A stretch of DNA of 64,000 nt, from the NCBI GenBank assembly GCA_037442205.1, contig JBBIQS010000028.1, positions 1 to 64,000 of the forward strand. Reading direction: 5' to 3'. Within the stretch, counting starts at the first letter, position 1. Every line of letters begins with the position of its first letter. The stretch is from JBBIQS01 sp037442205 (GTDB taxonomy: Bacteria > Myxococcota > Myxococcia > Myxococcales > UBA5297). Made by a program: the position numbers and the translations under genes. The notes below the pieces were generated by a model that worked only from the letters and a program-made list of their open reading frames with translations, had not been told where the DNA came from and did no database searches. Shown here piece by piece: positions 51,190-59,899 of this stretch.

Positions 51190-51945
51190 TCACATCTGCG
51201 TGCCGATCGTCAGCCCCGCGTACCCGGCCGCGACCCACTGGTTCGAGGCGTTGCCGGCCGCCATCCCGTAGCCGAGGAGAAGCCTGCCGCTGACCATCGC
51301 TTCGACGGCAATGTCGCGCGCCAGCGAATAGGAGACTCCCAGTCGCGGGCCGGAATTGATCCCCGCCGTCAGCAGCTCCAGGTCCGCAGACTTCGTCTTG
51401 ACCGCGGTGAGTTCGTTGTCCCAGCGGAAGAGCAGTCCGATGGCGCTGGCGTCGCCGGTCAGCTGGATGTGGCGCGTGCCTGCGCCCAGCCCGAAACCGC
51501 CGCCGGTGAGCCCGCCCAGGTAGATGTCGCCGTGCAGATCGACGTTGGTCCAGTCGATCGCCAGCGGGCGCATCTGGAAGGCACAGGCGGACTGGCCGAA
51601 CAGGCAGCGAAAACCGGCCGCCGGCTCGTAGGAGATCGCTCGCGAGGGGGTGGCCTGCGCGACCTGCACCGGCTGGGCCCGCTCGGCGAGAGGCGGCGCG
51701 GGTGGCGGCGGCAGGGGAGCATCTGGTGCCGGCGGCGGAGGCAGTGGCGCCGGCGGGGCCGCCTCGGGTGCGGGGGCAGCCGCCCAAGCGATCCAACCGC
51801 CGGCCTGGCCGTCGGAGCCCCTGGGCGCGGTATCTGAGGTGTCCGCGCGGGCTGCGAACGCCAGCAGGCAGAGGGCCAGGGCCAGCAGCCGAGCGGCCGA
51901 TGGAGGGAACGAGATCCGAGGAGCTGAACGGGGAAGTGAAGGCAT
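51190..51945 (-). CDS. Outer-membrane beta-barrel-like protein with Pro-rich linker
   Basis: The chosen ATG (complement of 51943-51945) has GGGAG eight bases upstream and gives 251 residues. Residues 1-35 are a signal peptide (basic, then RLLALALCLLAFAARA). Residues about 55-100 are a Pro/Ala-rich linker. The rest is barrel-like: DLHGDIYLGGLTGGGFGLGAGT, IGLLFRWDNELTAVK, GINSGPRLGVSYSLARDI, MVSGRLLLGYGMAAG and a C-terminal YAGLTIGTQM. A Cys pair (CLFGQSAC) lies just after the linker. The function is unknown. The Pro-rich linker could span the peptidoglycan to a barrel. Confidence 0.78.
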   Translation of the reverse strand: MPSLPRSAPRISFPPSAARLLALALCLLAFAARADTSDTAPRGSDGQAGGWIAWAAAPAPEAAPPAPLPPPPAPDAPLPPPPAPPLAERAQPVQVAQATPSRAISYEPAAGFRCLFGQSACAFQMRPLAIDWTNVDLHGDIYLGGLTGGGFGLGAGTRHIQLTGDASAIGLLFRWDNELTAVKTKSADLELLTAGINSGPRLGVSYSLARDIAVEAMVSGRLLLGYGMAAGNASNQWVAAGYAGLTIGTQM

Positions 51946-52150
51946 GCGATTTCTCCCGGCTCGCACATCGCGAGCTCGGCCTCTTGAATGCTGGGTCGGC
52001 TCGGCGCCCGAACATTCAAAGCCAGCCCGCGCTCGCTCGGAGTCATCGCCTGCGGACGAGGTTCGGCGATTGGGGGCGCGTCCAGGCCGCTGGCCGGTCA
52101 GCGCGGGGCACCAGCCGAAGGGGAGTTGGTGCGCGCGCCCGCGCTGACGC

Positions 52151-52396
52151 TCAGGGCGCCTGCTTGCCCGGTTTGGGCGAAGGCATGGTCTTGTCGCAGT
52201 CCGAGCGACAGCGGTCCTTCTGGAAGTCGCACAGCCGCTTGCAGTCCCTCACTCTGCCGGTCTGCTGGTGGCAGGACTCCTGGCAGCCGCTTCTCAGGTC
52301 GCAGGCCTTGCGGCATTCGGCGACCAGCTTGGCGTGGTCGGGCTTGGGACCCGAGGCCGCCGACAGCGACAGGACGATGGCGAAGAGTGGGAGCAT
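52151..52396 (-). CDS. Small Cys-rich exported protein (Tad-like locus, last gene)
   Basis: The 81-residue product has a short signal (MLPLFAIVLSLSAASG) and a mature part with regular Cys (AECRKACDLRSGCQESCH, then DCKRLCDFQKDRCRSDCDK). The C-x3-C pairs look like a helical, disulfide-stapled protein. It resembles the other Cys-rich gene at 52641 in style (Cys-x3-Cys pairs, Lys-rich) and follows the Flp-like gene by 17 bp on the same strand. No family is recognised. The start has an upstream GTGCCTCG with no strong ribosome site. Confidence 0.7.
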   Translation of the reverse strand: MLPLFAIVLSLSAASGPKPDHAKLVAECRKACDLRSGCQESCHQQTGRVRDCKRLCDFQKDRCRSDCDKTMPSPKPGKQAP

Positions 52397-52413
52397 CGAG
52401 GCACACGCACCGG

Positions 52414-52644
52414 TTAGGGGAAGGCCATCTTGAGCACGAAGTAGACCGAGCCGAGGTAGGTGTCGAAGCCCCGCATCAGGTCGTCGTAGTAGCCCCAGCC
52501 TCCGGCCACGGCGATTCCGCCCAGCAGCATCACGGTCGAGATGGTCGAGTACTCCACCATCGCCTGGCCCGGCGACTCCAGCGACCAGAGCCAGCACGCC
52601 AGCTGCCGCAGCCGTCGGCAGGCTGCCTTCGTCGAAGGGGTCAC
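52414..52644 (-). CDS. Flp-type pilin-like protein
   Basis: The GTG start (complement of 52642-52644) overlaps the stop of the upstream gene (GTGA) and is preceded by GGGAGAGG. The 76-residue product has a basic head, then SPGQAMVEYSTISTVMLLGG. This is the class III (Flp) prepilin motif with Gly before Gln and Glu at position +5, then a hydrophobic helix. It should be cleaved by a TadV/CpaA-type peptidase and assembled into, or inserted near, a Flp-like fibre. The short tail (YYDDLMRGFDTYLGSVYFVL) is aromatic. No other Flp gene is seen here. Confidence 0.75.
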   Translation of the reverse strand: MTPSTKAACRRLRQLACWLWSLESPGQAMVEYSTISTVMLLGGIAVAGGWGYYDDLMRGFDTYLGSVYFVLKMAFP

Positions 52645-52940
52645 GGCGCCTCTCCCTCGGCATGCTCGTGGGCAGCGCCCTTGGGGCTTCGGGTGGGGGG
52701 GCTCATGGCCTTCTTGCACATGTCCTTGGCCATGGCGACGCGCTCCTCACAGGCGGCCTCGCAGCTGGCTGGCGCGCCCTGCTGCGCCTGCTTCTGCTTG
52801 TTGGCGTTCTGGTACTGGCGCCGCGCCTTCTTGGCGCACGAATCGGCGCACTTGGCCTCGGCCTGCTTGACCATGGCGTTGCAGTCCGGCTTCTGGGGCT
52901 GGGCGCCGAGCGACAGCGCGGCAATCAAGACCAAGATCAT
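52641..52940 (-). CDS. Cys-rich exported protein of the Tad-like locus
   Basis: The 99-residue product has a short signal (MILVLIAALSLGAQP) and a Lys/Ala-rich mature part with six Cys: PDCNAMVKQAEAKCADSCAK, then SCEAACEERVAMAKDMCKKA. This gives paired Cys-x3-Cys on probable helices. A GGAGG site five bases upstream supports the start, which overlaps the upstream gene by four bases (ATGA). The C-terminus (SPKGAAHEHAEGEAP) is disordered. No family is recognised; the two Cys-rich proteins in this locus may be disulfide-linked partners of the pilus-like proteins. Confidence 0.75.
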   Translation of the reverse strand: MILVLIAALSLGAQPQKPDCNAMVKQAEAKCADSCAKKARRQYQNANKQKQAQQGAPASCEAACEERVAMAKDMCKKAMSPPTRSPKGAAHEHAEGEAP

Positions 52941-53782
52941 GGGTTCCTCCGGGAGAGGCACATCACCGACACGGCGCAGCCTCCCTCGCGCTTGGAGACG
53001 GAAACGACGCAGCGCTCGGCGCCACGCGTCCATCCCTCTTCGTTCAATCCCCCCTCGGCCCGCCTGGATTGCGGATCGGCCTTCCATCCGACGGGCGGCA
53101 GGGCCTGGCGGTAGAACTCGATGAGCTCGGTCGGGCTCTGGCAGTCCGCCGTCAGCAGCCAGGTCCGCTGCTGGCGGTCGCCGCTTGCGGACTGCACCGA
53201 CACCGGCTGGCTGGCCAGCGGCGGCACCGGCCAGTCCTTGGGCGGTTCGCTGGTCTCGCCCCGGCTCATTCGAGCCGGATCCGAGACTGAGGCCATCACC
53301 ATCGTTCCGTCGGGCACCGGGAGCACGGTGATGGTGCGCAAGAAGCCGTCGGCCGGGTCGCGGAAGGCCAGGTAGCGGCTGAGAGCCGTGACCTCTCCTT
53401 CGCGCACCTGGATGCCGGCAGCCCGCAGCTGCTGGGTGTAGTCGGCGAGCAGCTGCTGGAGCGGGACGCCGAGCTGCATCGAGCCCATGCGCACCATCGC
53501 CCCCGACAGCTTGACCTCTTCGCCCAGGTTCTCCCGCGGCACCATGCCCTGGTAGCTGGCGAACGCGAACAGCTCCTGGGCCGGCAGGTGGCGCAGCCGC
53601 TCGAGCACCAGCTGATAGGCGGCCGGATCGCGGGGAGGGAGCACCGGCAGCTGCGACCTTCCGACGCTGTAGGGATGCTGCGCGTCCCGAGCCGGCGCCG
53701 CCTGTGCCCCGGCCGGCGCCGGCGAGCCGGCGGCTGCCAACGACATCAGCGCCCCGAGCGCCAGCGCGCGCCTCGAGCTCAC
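52937..53782 (-). CDS. Exported hypothetical protein of the Tad-like locus
   Basis: The GTG start (complement of 53780-53782) overlaps the previous stop and follows GGAGGGG. The 281-residue product has a signal peptide (SSRRALALGALMSLAAAGSP, then an Ala-Gly-Ala-type cleavage site). The mature part holds LPPRDPAAYQLVLERLRHLP, VREGEVTALSRYLAFRDPAD, ITVLPVPDGTMVMASVSDPA, SPTELIEFYRQALPPVGWKA and CVVSVSKREGGCAVSVMCLS. The middle resembles lipid- or polymer-binding periplasmic domains with beta strands, but no family is recognised. Its position between TadE-like and Cys-rich genes suggests an accessory role in pilus assembly. Confidence 0.75.
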   Translation of the reverse strand: MSSRRALALGALMSLAAAGSPAPAGAQAAPARDAQHPYSVGRSQLPVLPPRDPAAYQLVLERLRHLPAQELFAFASYQGMVPRENLGEEVKLSGAMVRMGSMQLGVPLQQLLADYTQQLRAAGIQVREGEVTALSRYLAFRDPADGFLRTITVLPVPDGTMVMASVSDPARMSRGETSEPPKDWPVPPLASQPVSVQSASGDRQQRTWLLTADCQSPTELIEFYRQALPPVGWKADPQSRRAEGGLNEEGWTRGAERCVVSVSKREGGCAVSVMCLSRRNP

Positions 53783-54981
53783 TTCCCCTCCGAGTTCGTC
53801 GCGCCCAGGTAGTACTTGCCGCGGGCGTTGTAGGAGTTGAGCAGCTCGTCGAAGAGCGGGGTGGTCATGAAGGTGCTGTCGCCGAACAAGCCGGGGATGG
53901 TCCGCTGGTAGTCGCCGGTGTTGGCGGCATCGGGGGCCTCGAAGTTGGCGACCATCCAGAAGCCCGCGCTGTTGGGGATCCCGAGCATGCCGAAGCCGGT
54001 GTTGGGCGACCCCGTCGGATCGATGCCGACGGCGGCGACCATGTTGCTCATCGCCGATCCCGAGTAGGCGGCACACGCTCCCGCCACCGCCAGGTACCAG
54101 GCCGGGGCGGTAAACACCTTCTTGGCCTTGGCGTAGTAGGCGTTGTTGGCGGTCTTGATGCCGCTCAGCCCGCTGCCCCAGGTGATGATCCCGCCCTGTT
54201 CGTCGACCTGGACCGGGTCGCCGACCCCCAGGCCCCAGCTGTCCACCAGGATCGCGGCGCGGTCCTTGAGGAGGAGGTCGGCGGTGCCGTCGCCTCCGTT
54301 CCTGTGCGCGTCGCCGGTGCGGTACTTCTTGTTGAAGAGCTTGACGTCGTTGACCCTGCCGAAGCCGGCCAGGAACGTCTCGCCGATCAGGTAGTTGAAC
54401 ATCCAGCCCTTGCCCCAGCAGCTGGCGACCCCGCCCTCGGACAGGTTGTTCTTGAACCAATTGAGCCCCGCCGCCGCCATCCCGTAGCGCTCGGCGCCGG
54501 CGTTGCCGACGATGTCGCAGGAGAGCTGGGTGGCGACGCCGGGGTTGGTGTAGGGGTCGTCGGTCTTGCAGTCCCCGGGGCCCTGGCACCAGCAGACGTG
54601 TCCGAACGGCTGGGTGTGGTGGTACTTGTGCCCGGCGTCGGAGAAGCCCGGCCAGCCGCCGACCGCGTCGATGCGCCCTTCGTTGATGTAGGAGCTGTCG
54701 TGGTCGGCGTAGTGGACCCGGTTTATGTTCGCCGCCGACTCGAGGACGTCGCGGGCATTGGCCCGGTCGACGCTGCGCTGGCGCGGGCGAGTGGTCTGGT
54801 CCCAGGTCGTGGAGATGACGCCTTCCTGGATGTCGAGCAAGTGCGCCACCGCGTCCTGGGCGAAGAAGATGAACAGCGTCAGCGGCACGAAGACGATCAT
54901 CAGCAGCGACATCTCCACCGCCGCCTGGCCGGACTCCCGGCCCGCGCTCCACCATCCGCCTGCCGAGGATTGGGCGCTCAT
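53779..54981 (-). CDS. TadE-like pilus assembly protein with long periplasmic domain
   Basis: The 400-residue protein has an N-terminal TadE-like segment: ESGQAAVEMSLLMIVFVPLT (Gly-Gln-Ala-x2-Glu, then one membrane helix, about 16-45). The large remainder (about 50-400) is not similar to known TadE proteins. It contains VLESAANINRVHYADHDSSY, HVCWCQGPGDCKTDDPYTNP, FKNNLSEGGVASCWGKGWMF and GFWMVANFEAPDAANTGDYQ. It is overlapped by genes on both sides (ATGA upstream, GTGA downstream). It could be a tip or surface adaptor of the Flp-like structure. Confidence 0.8.
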   Translation of the reverse strand: MSAQSSAGGWWSAGRESGQAAVEMSLLMIVFVPLTLFIFFAQDAVAHLLDIQEGVISTTWDQTTRPRQRSVDRANARDVLESAANINRVHYADHDSSYINEGRIDAVGGWPGFSDAGHKYHHTQPFGHVCWCQGPGDCKTDDPYTNPGVATQLSCDIVGNAGAERYGMAAAGLNWFKNNLSEGGVASCWGKGWMFNYLIGETFLAGFGRVNDVKLFNKKYRTGDAHRNGGDGTADLLLKDRAAILVDSWGLGVGDPVQVDEQGGIITWGSGLSGIKTANNAYYAKAKKVFTAPAWYLAVAGACAAYSGSAMSNMVAAVGIDPTGSPNTGFGMLGIPNSAGFWMVANFEAPDAANTGDYQRTIPGLFGDSTFMTTPLFDELLNSYNARGKYYLGATNSEGK

Positions 54982-56573
54982 GGCAGCACCGCGGGCTGCA
55001 TCGCCGCCGAGCCCGAGGCGGTGCCGAGTCCCGACAGACCGACGATCGCCGCGGCGTCGGTATCCCCGGCGGAAGTGAGCACCGCAGCGGCCTCGGTCTG
55101 TCCGAAGGGATGCAGCTTCACCTTCCAGTAGGGATTGAAGAAGTTGGGCGGCTCCTTCCAGTCCCCGGGGTGGTGGTAGTAGACGAGCGCCTTGGCCACC
55201 GAGACGGCGTTCTTCTGCGGCGACAGCTGCAGCGAGGTCTGGTTGCCCATCAGCGCGGTGGTCATCACGCCCTGGTCGTTGACCGTCCAGGGCATCTTGG
55301 TCCTGCCCTCGTTGAGCTTGAGGTCCTGCTCGGCGTAGCCGTAGACCACCGGCTGGCCGTAGGGCGCCTGGTCGCTCACCTTGAAGGTGGCGAACTTCAG
55401 CAGGCTGTCCATGTCCAGGCTGTGGTCGGAGCCGTCGCAGACGCTGCCCATGAAGCCCATGGCATCGTGGCTGTTGCCGCTCTCGATCGAGCCGGGGCCG
55501 ATGATCCCGAGCAGCGGGGTCATCGGGTAGCCGCCCGGCGCGCACCAGTGCTGGCACATGCCGCCCAGGCCCCACCAGTCCTTGGAGACGACTTTGCTGG
55601 CCTCCTGGTTCGACGAGGGATCGACGTCGCCCAGCCCGGCTGCACCCTGGATGATCAGCGGGTCAGCGCTGTAGATGAACGGGCTCTGGCCGATGAAGAA
55701 CATCCCGCCGCCGGCCTTGTTGGCGATCTTCATGCCGAATGGAGCCAGCACCGCCGTCGAGACCACCGCGCCGCGCTTGGCGACCCACTGCGGCCGCGCC
55801 GAGTTGGCCAACTCGGTCATGTCGCGCTTCTGGTGGAAGCCGGTGCCCAGGTCCACCGAGGCGGCGTACTGGGCGACGTTGAAGGCCATCAGCATCGAGG
55901 GGGTCGCATCGGTACCGGCGGGGAGGTTGAGGTTGGTTCCCGAGCCGTCGTCGAGGTTGGTCTTGCCCCTGGCCAGCTCCACATTCACGTAGGCGTAGGC
56001 CTCGGCCTGCGAGGCGTAGAGCAGGGTGATCATCAGCTTGTAGGCATCCATCGCCCGCTTGAACGAGGAATCGGTGTTCTGGATGTCGCCGCCCGGGTCG
56101 CCTCCCAGCCAGCTCATCAGGAAGTCGTACCCCGTGTAAATATCCTCCCAGGCGTGCACGCAGTGCTCCGGGCAGGAGCAGGGGATGCAGCCGTCGATGC
56201 AGGGGATGCAGCACGCCAGGCTGAACTCGATGCTCGCCATCTCGAAGTAGGAGATCGCGGCGCCGAAGTAGGCGTCGACGCCGGCGGCGATCTCGCTGTG
56301 GTAGGCGCTCAGGATCGACATTCCCACCAGCGCCCCGGCGATGGCCCGGTTGGTATAGGCGAAGTAGTTGTAGGAGCGGGCGACCTGGATGCCCATCGAG
56401 TAGGCCTGGGCGTCGGCGGCATTCTGGACGCGGATGCGCTCGTGCACCGCCCAGCTGACGTTGAGCACCATCGTCAGGCAGAGCGTCGCCAGCAGGAGCA
56501 TGAGGGCGCCCAGGATCATCACCTGCCCGCGGGGGCGGCGCAGGGCGCGCAGCGGTGGCAGCGTTCTTCTCAT
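54978..56573 (-). CDS. TadG-like protein with Cys-rich insertion
   Basis: The 531-residue protein starts RRPRGQVMILGALMLLLATLCLTMVLNVSWAVHERIRVQNAADAQAYSMG in order (about 14-63), the Tad/TadG N-terminal motif with a membrane helix and the Asn-Ala-Ala-Asp-Ala-x-Ala block. After it, a Cys-dense insertion (ACCIPCIDGCIPCSCPEHC, about 124-142) could bind a metal or form a disulfide knot. The rest is a large extracellular part with WWGLGGMCQHWCAPGGYPMT and DVDPSSNQ segments. Overlaps couple it to the next gene. TadG-like proteins anchor or regulate Flp pili; this one is longer than most. Confidence 0.85.
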   Translation of the reverse strand: MRRTLPPLRALRRPRGQVMILGALMLLLATLCLTMVLNVSWAVHERIRVQNAADAQAYSMGIQVARSYNYFAYTNRAIAGALVGMSILSAYHSEIAAGVDAYFGAAISYFEMASIEFSLACCIPCIDGCIPCSCPEHCVHAWEDIYTGYDFLMSWLGGDPGGDIQNTDSSFKRAMDAYKLMITLLYASQAEAYAYVNVELARGKTNLDDGSGTNLNLPAGTDATPSMLMAFNVAQYAASVDLGTGFHQKRDMTELANSARPQWVAKRGAVVSTAVLAPFGMKIANKAGGGMFFIGQSPFIYSADPLIIQGAAGLGDVDPSSNQEASKVVSKDWWGLGGMCQHWCAPGGYPMTPLLGIIGPGSIESGNSHDAMGFMGSVCDGSDHSLDMDSLLKFATFKVSDQAPYGQPVVYGYAEQDLKLNEGRTKMPWTVNDQGVMTTALMGNQTSLQLSPQKNAVSVAKALVYYHHPGDWKEPPNFFNPYWKVKLHPFGQTEAAAVLTSAGDTDAAAIVGLSGLGTASGSAAMQPAVLP

Positions 56574-56585
56574 CGGATCACCGCC

Positions 56586-57470
56586 TTACGGGTCGCCGGC
56601 CGCTCTTCCGGCGGTGTCGGGGTCGTGGTAGTGGAAGCACTTGTTCTCGGTCGGCAACGGGCACTCGCCGAGGAACAGGTTGGACTGCATGCGCATGGCG
56701 TAGTTGGCGTACATCGGCAGGTAGTAGTGGTGGGAGGCCATCGCCACCGCGAGGAGAGCCGAGTTGTCTTCGGCCTGGGGAACTCCGCCGCCGGCGGCGC
56801 CCTGGTCGTTCCTGCGCGGTCCCTGGTTGAAGGTCCCCATCCGCACCTCGTCGGCGACCCGCAGCCCGGCCCAGATCTCGAAGATCAGGTAGTTGGCGAA
56901 GGGGATGATCATCGGGGCGTGGAACTTGACCTGCACCCGCAGCTTGAGGCGGCTGAAGGCGCGCACCATCTCCACCTGGTTGCCGGTGCTCCCGCCCACG
57001 CCGCCCAGGTCGGCCATCTCGTCGTTGTTGCGATCGTCGTCGAAGTCGACTTCCTTGCGGTCGTTCTGGGGAGTGAAGGTACCGGAGTTGTTCAGCCACG
57101 GGGCCAGCGGCCCGCAGATGCGCGTCTCGATGAGCTTGAACCCCAGGGCTCCGGCGGCGGCGTTGGCCGCCACGGCCTGCAGGTAGGCCTGGCCATAGGA
57201 GGTGCCGTCGTTGGCCTTCTGGTAGCCGGTCCCGGTGGCCGACATCAACGGCGCCATCACCGCGGTGGCCGCATCGTCCATCTTCTTGACGCAGGCGTTC
57301 TGCAGGGCGCCGGCGCGCACGGCGCGATAGGCGGCGTACTTGAGCATCGCCCGCGCCTGGAAGAGCAGCGTCATCTGCATCAGCCCGAGGACCATGAACA
57401 CGAAGAGCGGCATGACGATCGCCGTCTCCACCGCCGCCTGTCCTCGCTCGGTGCCGAGCGTCCTGCGCAT
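56586..57470 (-). CDS. TadE-like pilus assembly protein
   Basis: The start (complement of 57468-57470) follows GGAGGAG. The 294-residue product begins MRRTLGTERGQAAVETAIVM, the TadE/TadF prepilin-like pattern (Gly-Gln-Ala-x2-Glu), with a membrane helix (about 15-38). A large exported part follows (about 40-294) containing AMLKYAAYRAVRAGALQNAC, ETRICGPLAPWLNNSGTFTP and FANYLIFEIWAGLRVADEVR. It is the first gene of the Tad-like operon. Upstream (57471-57733) a TGGCAG...GC pair was weighed as a sigma-54 site and rejected as too weak. Confidence 0.85.
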   Translation of the reverse strand: MRRTLGTERGQAAVETAIVMPLFVFMVLGLMQMTLLFQARAMLKYAAYRAVRAGALQNACVKKMDDAATAVMAPLMSATGTGYQKANDGTSYGQAYLQAVAANAAAGALGFKLIETRICGPLAPWLNNSGTFTPQNDRKEVDFDDDRNNDEMADLGGVGGSTGNQVEMVRAFSRLKLRVQVKFHAPMIIPFANYLIFEIWAGLRVADEVRMGTFNQGPRRNDQGAAGGGVPQAEDNSALLAVAMASHHYYLPMYANYAMRMQSNLFLGECPLPTENKCFHYHDPDTAGRAAGDP

Positions 57471-57733
57471 CGACTCCTCCTGCGTGCCTCGCAGCACCGC
57501 GCCACCATCCTGAGACCGGGCGCCGGTGCCCGCGAGCACTTGGTGCATAGCTAGGTCTAACCGCACGGCGCTCACCAACCCATCGGTCAGGTTGACGCTG
57601 GTGTCGGATACTGGTGGCACCAAGGGGGGAGCGCCCTGCCGCAGGCCCATTTTCTGCCAGTTTCGGGCCGAGTGGTGACTTTTCCCTTGACATGGCGCGT
57701 CATTCCGCGCCAGCGGAGCGCTTGGGGCCGCGA

Positions 57734-58333
57734 CTACTTGTCCGAGGGAGCAGGGCGGGCGCTGTCCAACACGTCGCGCAAGCCAGCCGCGGTGGAGATC
57801 TTGAAGTCCTTGGGGACCGCGAACAGGGCCTCGGGCTGCGGGCCCTCCTTGAGATCGCGCAACTCGGAGCTCGAGTCGGCCGACTCGCTCTTCAGGGGAA
57901 AGCGGGTCCTCGCGTCGAGCCACAGCGTCGTCGCCGTGCCTTTCTCGGGCGTGATCTGCCACTTGTGGGCCTGGCGGCCGCCGACCTTCTCGGCCCCGAG
58001 GTCCTTGCAGGTGGAGCCCTTCCTGGCCGCGCAGGGACTGCCGGGGGCCGACCAGCTCTGTCGGAAGTCGGCTGGGAACGGAATCTCGATCGCCAGCTTC
58101 TGAGCGGGGACGAGGTTGTAGCTCTTTCCCCGGGTCAGGTCCGTGACCACGGTGGTCTTGTCCGACTCCATGCGGAACTTCCTTCCCGAAGAGTAGACCT
58201 TCATGGTCATCGTCTCGGGCGGGTTGTGCTTGCTGGTGGTGATCAGCGTGGCCGAGAAGGGAACCTGGCCCTGGCCGGCCGCCGGAGCAGAGAGGGTCAG
58301 CGCCAGCGCCGCGAGTCTGAGGAGTCGGGACAT
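57734..58333 (-). CDS. DUF4412-like exported protein
   Basis: The ATG (complement of 58331-58333) follows GGAG by six bases. The 199-residue product has a signal peptide (MSRLLRLAALALTLSAPAAG) and a beta-rich mature part: FSATLITTSKHNPPETMTMK, VYSSGRKFRMESDKTTVVTD, GKSYNLVPAQKLAIEIPFP and RFPLKSESADSSSELRDLKE. This pattern resembles the DUF4412/LolA-like fold that binds lipids or hydrophobic ligands. It has one Cys pair (PCAARKGSTCK). It lies between the Tad-like operon and rarA and is not clearly linked to either. Confidence 0.75.
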   Translation of the reverse strand: MSRLLRLAALALTLSAPAAGQGQVPFSATLITTSKHNPPETMTMKVYSSGRKFRMESDKTTVVTDLTRGKSYNLVPAQKLAIEIPFPADFRQSWSAPGSPCAARKGSTCKDLGAEKVGGRQAHKWQITPEKGTATTLWLDARTRFPLKSESADSSSELRDLKEGPQPEALFAVPKDFKISTAAGLRDVLDSARPAPSDK

Positions 58334-58565
58334 GGGGAGCTCCAAGGCGAAGCGAGGTCTCGCTGGACGATCCTCGAACGCGGACCGAGCGCAACCATAG
58401 TGCCGATCGCCCGCGCCGCGCGAGCCGGGCGCCCCGCTGCCTCCGAGTGGCCCGTGCCTCGCCCGAGCGCGACGCCCACTCCCTCGACCAGCCGGACGGC
58501 CGCCCTCCCGCCGCTCAGAACTGCCCCTCGCGCCGCCTCCCCGCCGGCACTATGATTCGCTCCCC

Positions 58566-59879
58566 TTGGCTGACGACCTTTTCAGCCGCGCCGCCGAGCG
58601 CGACCTGTCCAACGCCCCGCTCCCCGAGCGAATGCGCCCGCGCCAGCTCGAGGAGGTGATCGGCCAGGAGCACCTGCTGGGCGAGGGCAAGCTGCTGCGC
58701 CGAGCCATCGAGGAGGACCGAGTCCCCTCGCTCATCTTCTGGGGACCTCCGGGGACGGGCAAAACCACGCTGGGCCGGATCATCGCCGAGCGGACCGGCA
58801 GCGCCTTTGAGGCCCTCTCGGCGGTCGGCTCGGGGGTCAAGGAGATCCGCGAGGTGGCCGCCGCCGCCCAGGACCGCTGGGCCGCCCGCCGCCGGCGCAC
58901 CATCCTCTTCGTCGACGAGATCCACCGCTTCAACAAGGCCCAGCAGGACGCCCTGCTGCCTCACGTCGAGCGCGGCACCGTCACCTTGATCGGCGCCACC
59001 ACCGAGAACCCCTCCTTCGAGGTCAACTCCGCGCTCCTGTCGCGCTGCCGGGTATTCACCCTGCGCCCGCTCGGCGAGGAGGAGATCGCCTCCCTGGTCC
59101 GCCGCGCGATTGGCGACCCGCGCGGCCTGGCCAACCTGGTCCAGATCGCCCCTGAGGCGATCGAGCACCTGGCGCAGGCCTGCTACGGCGACGCCCGCCG
59201 CGCCCTGTCGGCTCTCGAGGTGGCCAGCGCCAGCGCCAAGAAGGGCGAGCCGATCGGCCTGGCTCAGGTCGAGGAGGCGCTGCAGACCAAGACCCTGCTC
59301 TACGACAAGGCCGGCGAGGAGCACTACAACGTCATCTCGGCGTTCATCAAATCGCTGCGCGGCTCGGACCCCGACGCCGCGGTCTACTACCTGGTGCGGA
59401 TGCTCGAGGCCGGCGAGGACCCGATCTTCCTGCTGCGCCGGATGGTGATCTTCGCCGGCGAGGACATCGGCAACGCCGATCCGCGGGCGCTGTCGGTGGT
59501 GGTGGACTGCCTGCGCGCGGTGGAGCTGGTGGGCCTGCCCGAGGGGGTGCTGCCGATGAGCATGGCCGCCAGCTACCTGGCCCTGGCGCCCAAGTCCAAC
59601 GCCGCCCTCAAGGCCTACGCCGCTGCGCGCAAGGACGTGACCGAGAAGGGGCCGCTGCCGGTGCCGCTGCACATCCGCAACGCCCCCACCCAGCTGATGA
59701 AGCAGCTAGGCTACGGCGGCGGCTACAAGTACCCTCACAACTTCGAGGGCAACTACGTCCCCGACCAATACCTGCCCGACGCGCTCCGGGGCTCGAGCTA
59801 CTATCAGCCCACCGACAACGGCTTCGAGAAGGAGCTCAAGGCGCGCCTGGAGGAGATCAAGCTCAAGCGCAAAGGCTGA
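58566..59879 (+). CDS. rarA: Replication-associated recombination protein RarA (MgsA)
   Basis: The 437-residue AAA+ protein has Walker A GPPGTGKTTLGRI (about 59-71), Walker B ILFVDEIHRFNKAQQDALLP, sensor segment LIGATTENPSFEVNSALLSR and the tetramerisation region with LSAFIKS-like and AYRKDV/NAPTQLMK motifs (AFIKSLRGSDPDAAVYYLVR, RNAPTQLMKQLGYGGGYKYP). It acts at stalled replication forks. The start is TTG at 58566. No Shine-Dalgarno precedes it, and a TATGAT hexamer ends nine bases upstream, consistent with a leaderless transcript, though its -35 is weak. Length is normal for RarA. Confidence 0.95.
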   Translation: MADDLFSRAAERDLSNAPLPERMRPRQLEEVIGQEHLLGEGKLLRRAIEEDRVPSLIFWGPPGTGKTTLGRIIAERTGSAFEALSAVGSGVKEIREVAAAAQDRWAARRRRTILFVDEIHRFNKAQQDALLPHVERGTVTLIGATTENPSFEVNSALLSRCRVFTLRPLGEEEIASLVRRAIGDPRGLANLVQIAPEAIEHLAQACYGDARRALSALEVASASAKKGEPIGLAQVEEALQTKTLLYDKAGEEHYNVISAFIKSLRGSDPDAAVYYLVRMLEAGEDPIFLLRRMVIFAGEDIGNADPRALSVVVDCLRAVELVGLPEGVLPMSMAASYLALAPKSNAALKAYAAARKDVTEKGPLPVPLHIRNAPTQLMKQLGYGGGYKYPHNFEGNYVPDQYLPDALRGSSYYQPTDNGFEKELKARLEEIKLKRKG

Positions 59880-59899
59880 GCGTTCGTAGGGAGGCGGCC

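Noticed and set aside
57640..57662. Sigma-54-type -24/-12 site upstream of the Tad-like operon
   Set aside because: GG-N10-GC is met but the -12 half reads GGGC instead of TTGC and the -24 half is TGGCAG. Such partial matches are frequent at this GC content.
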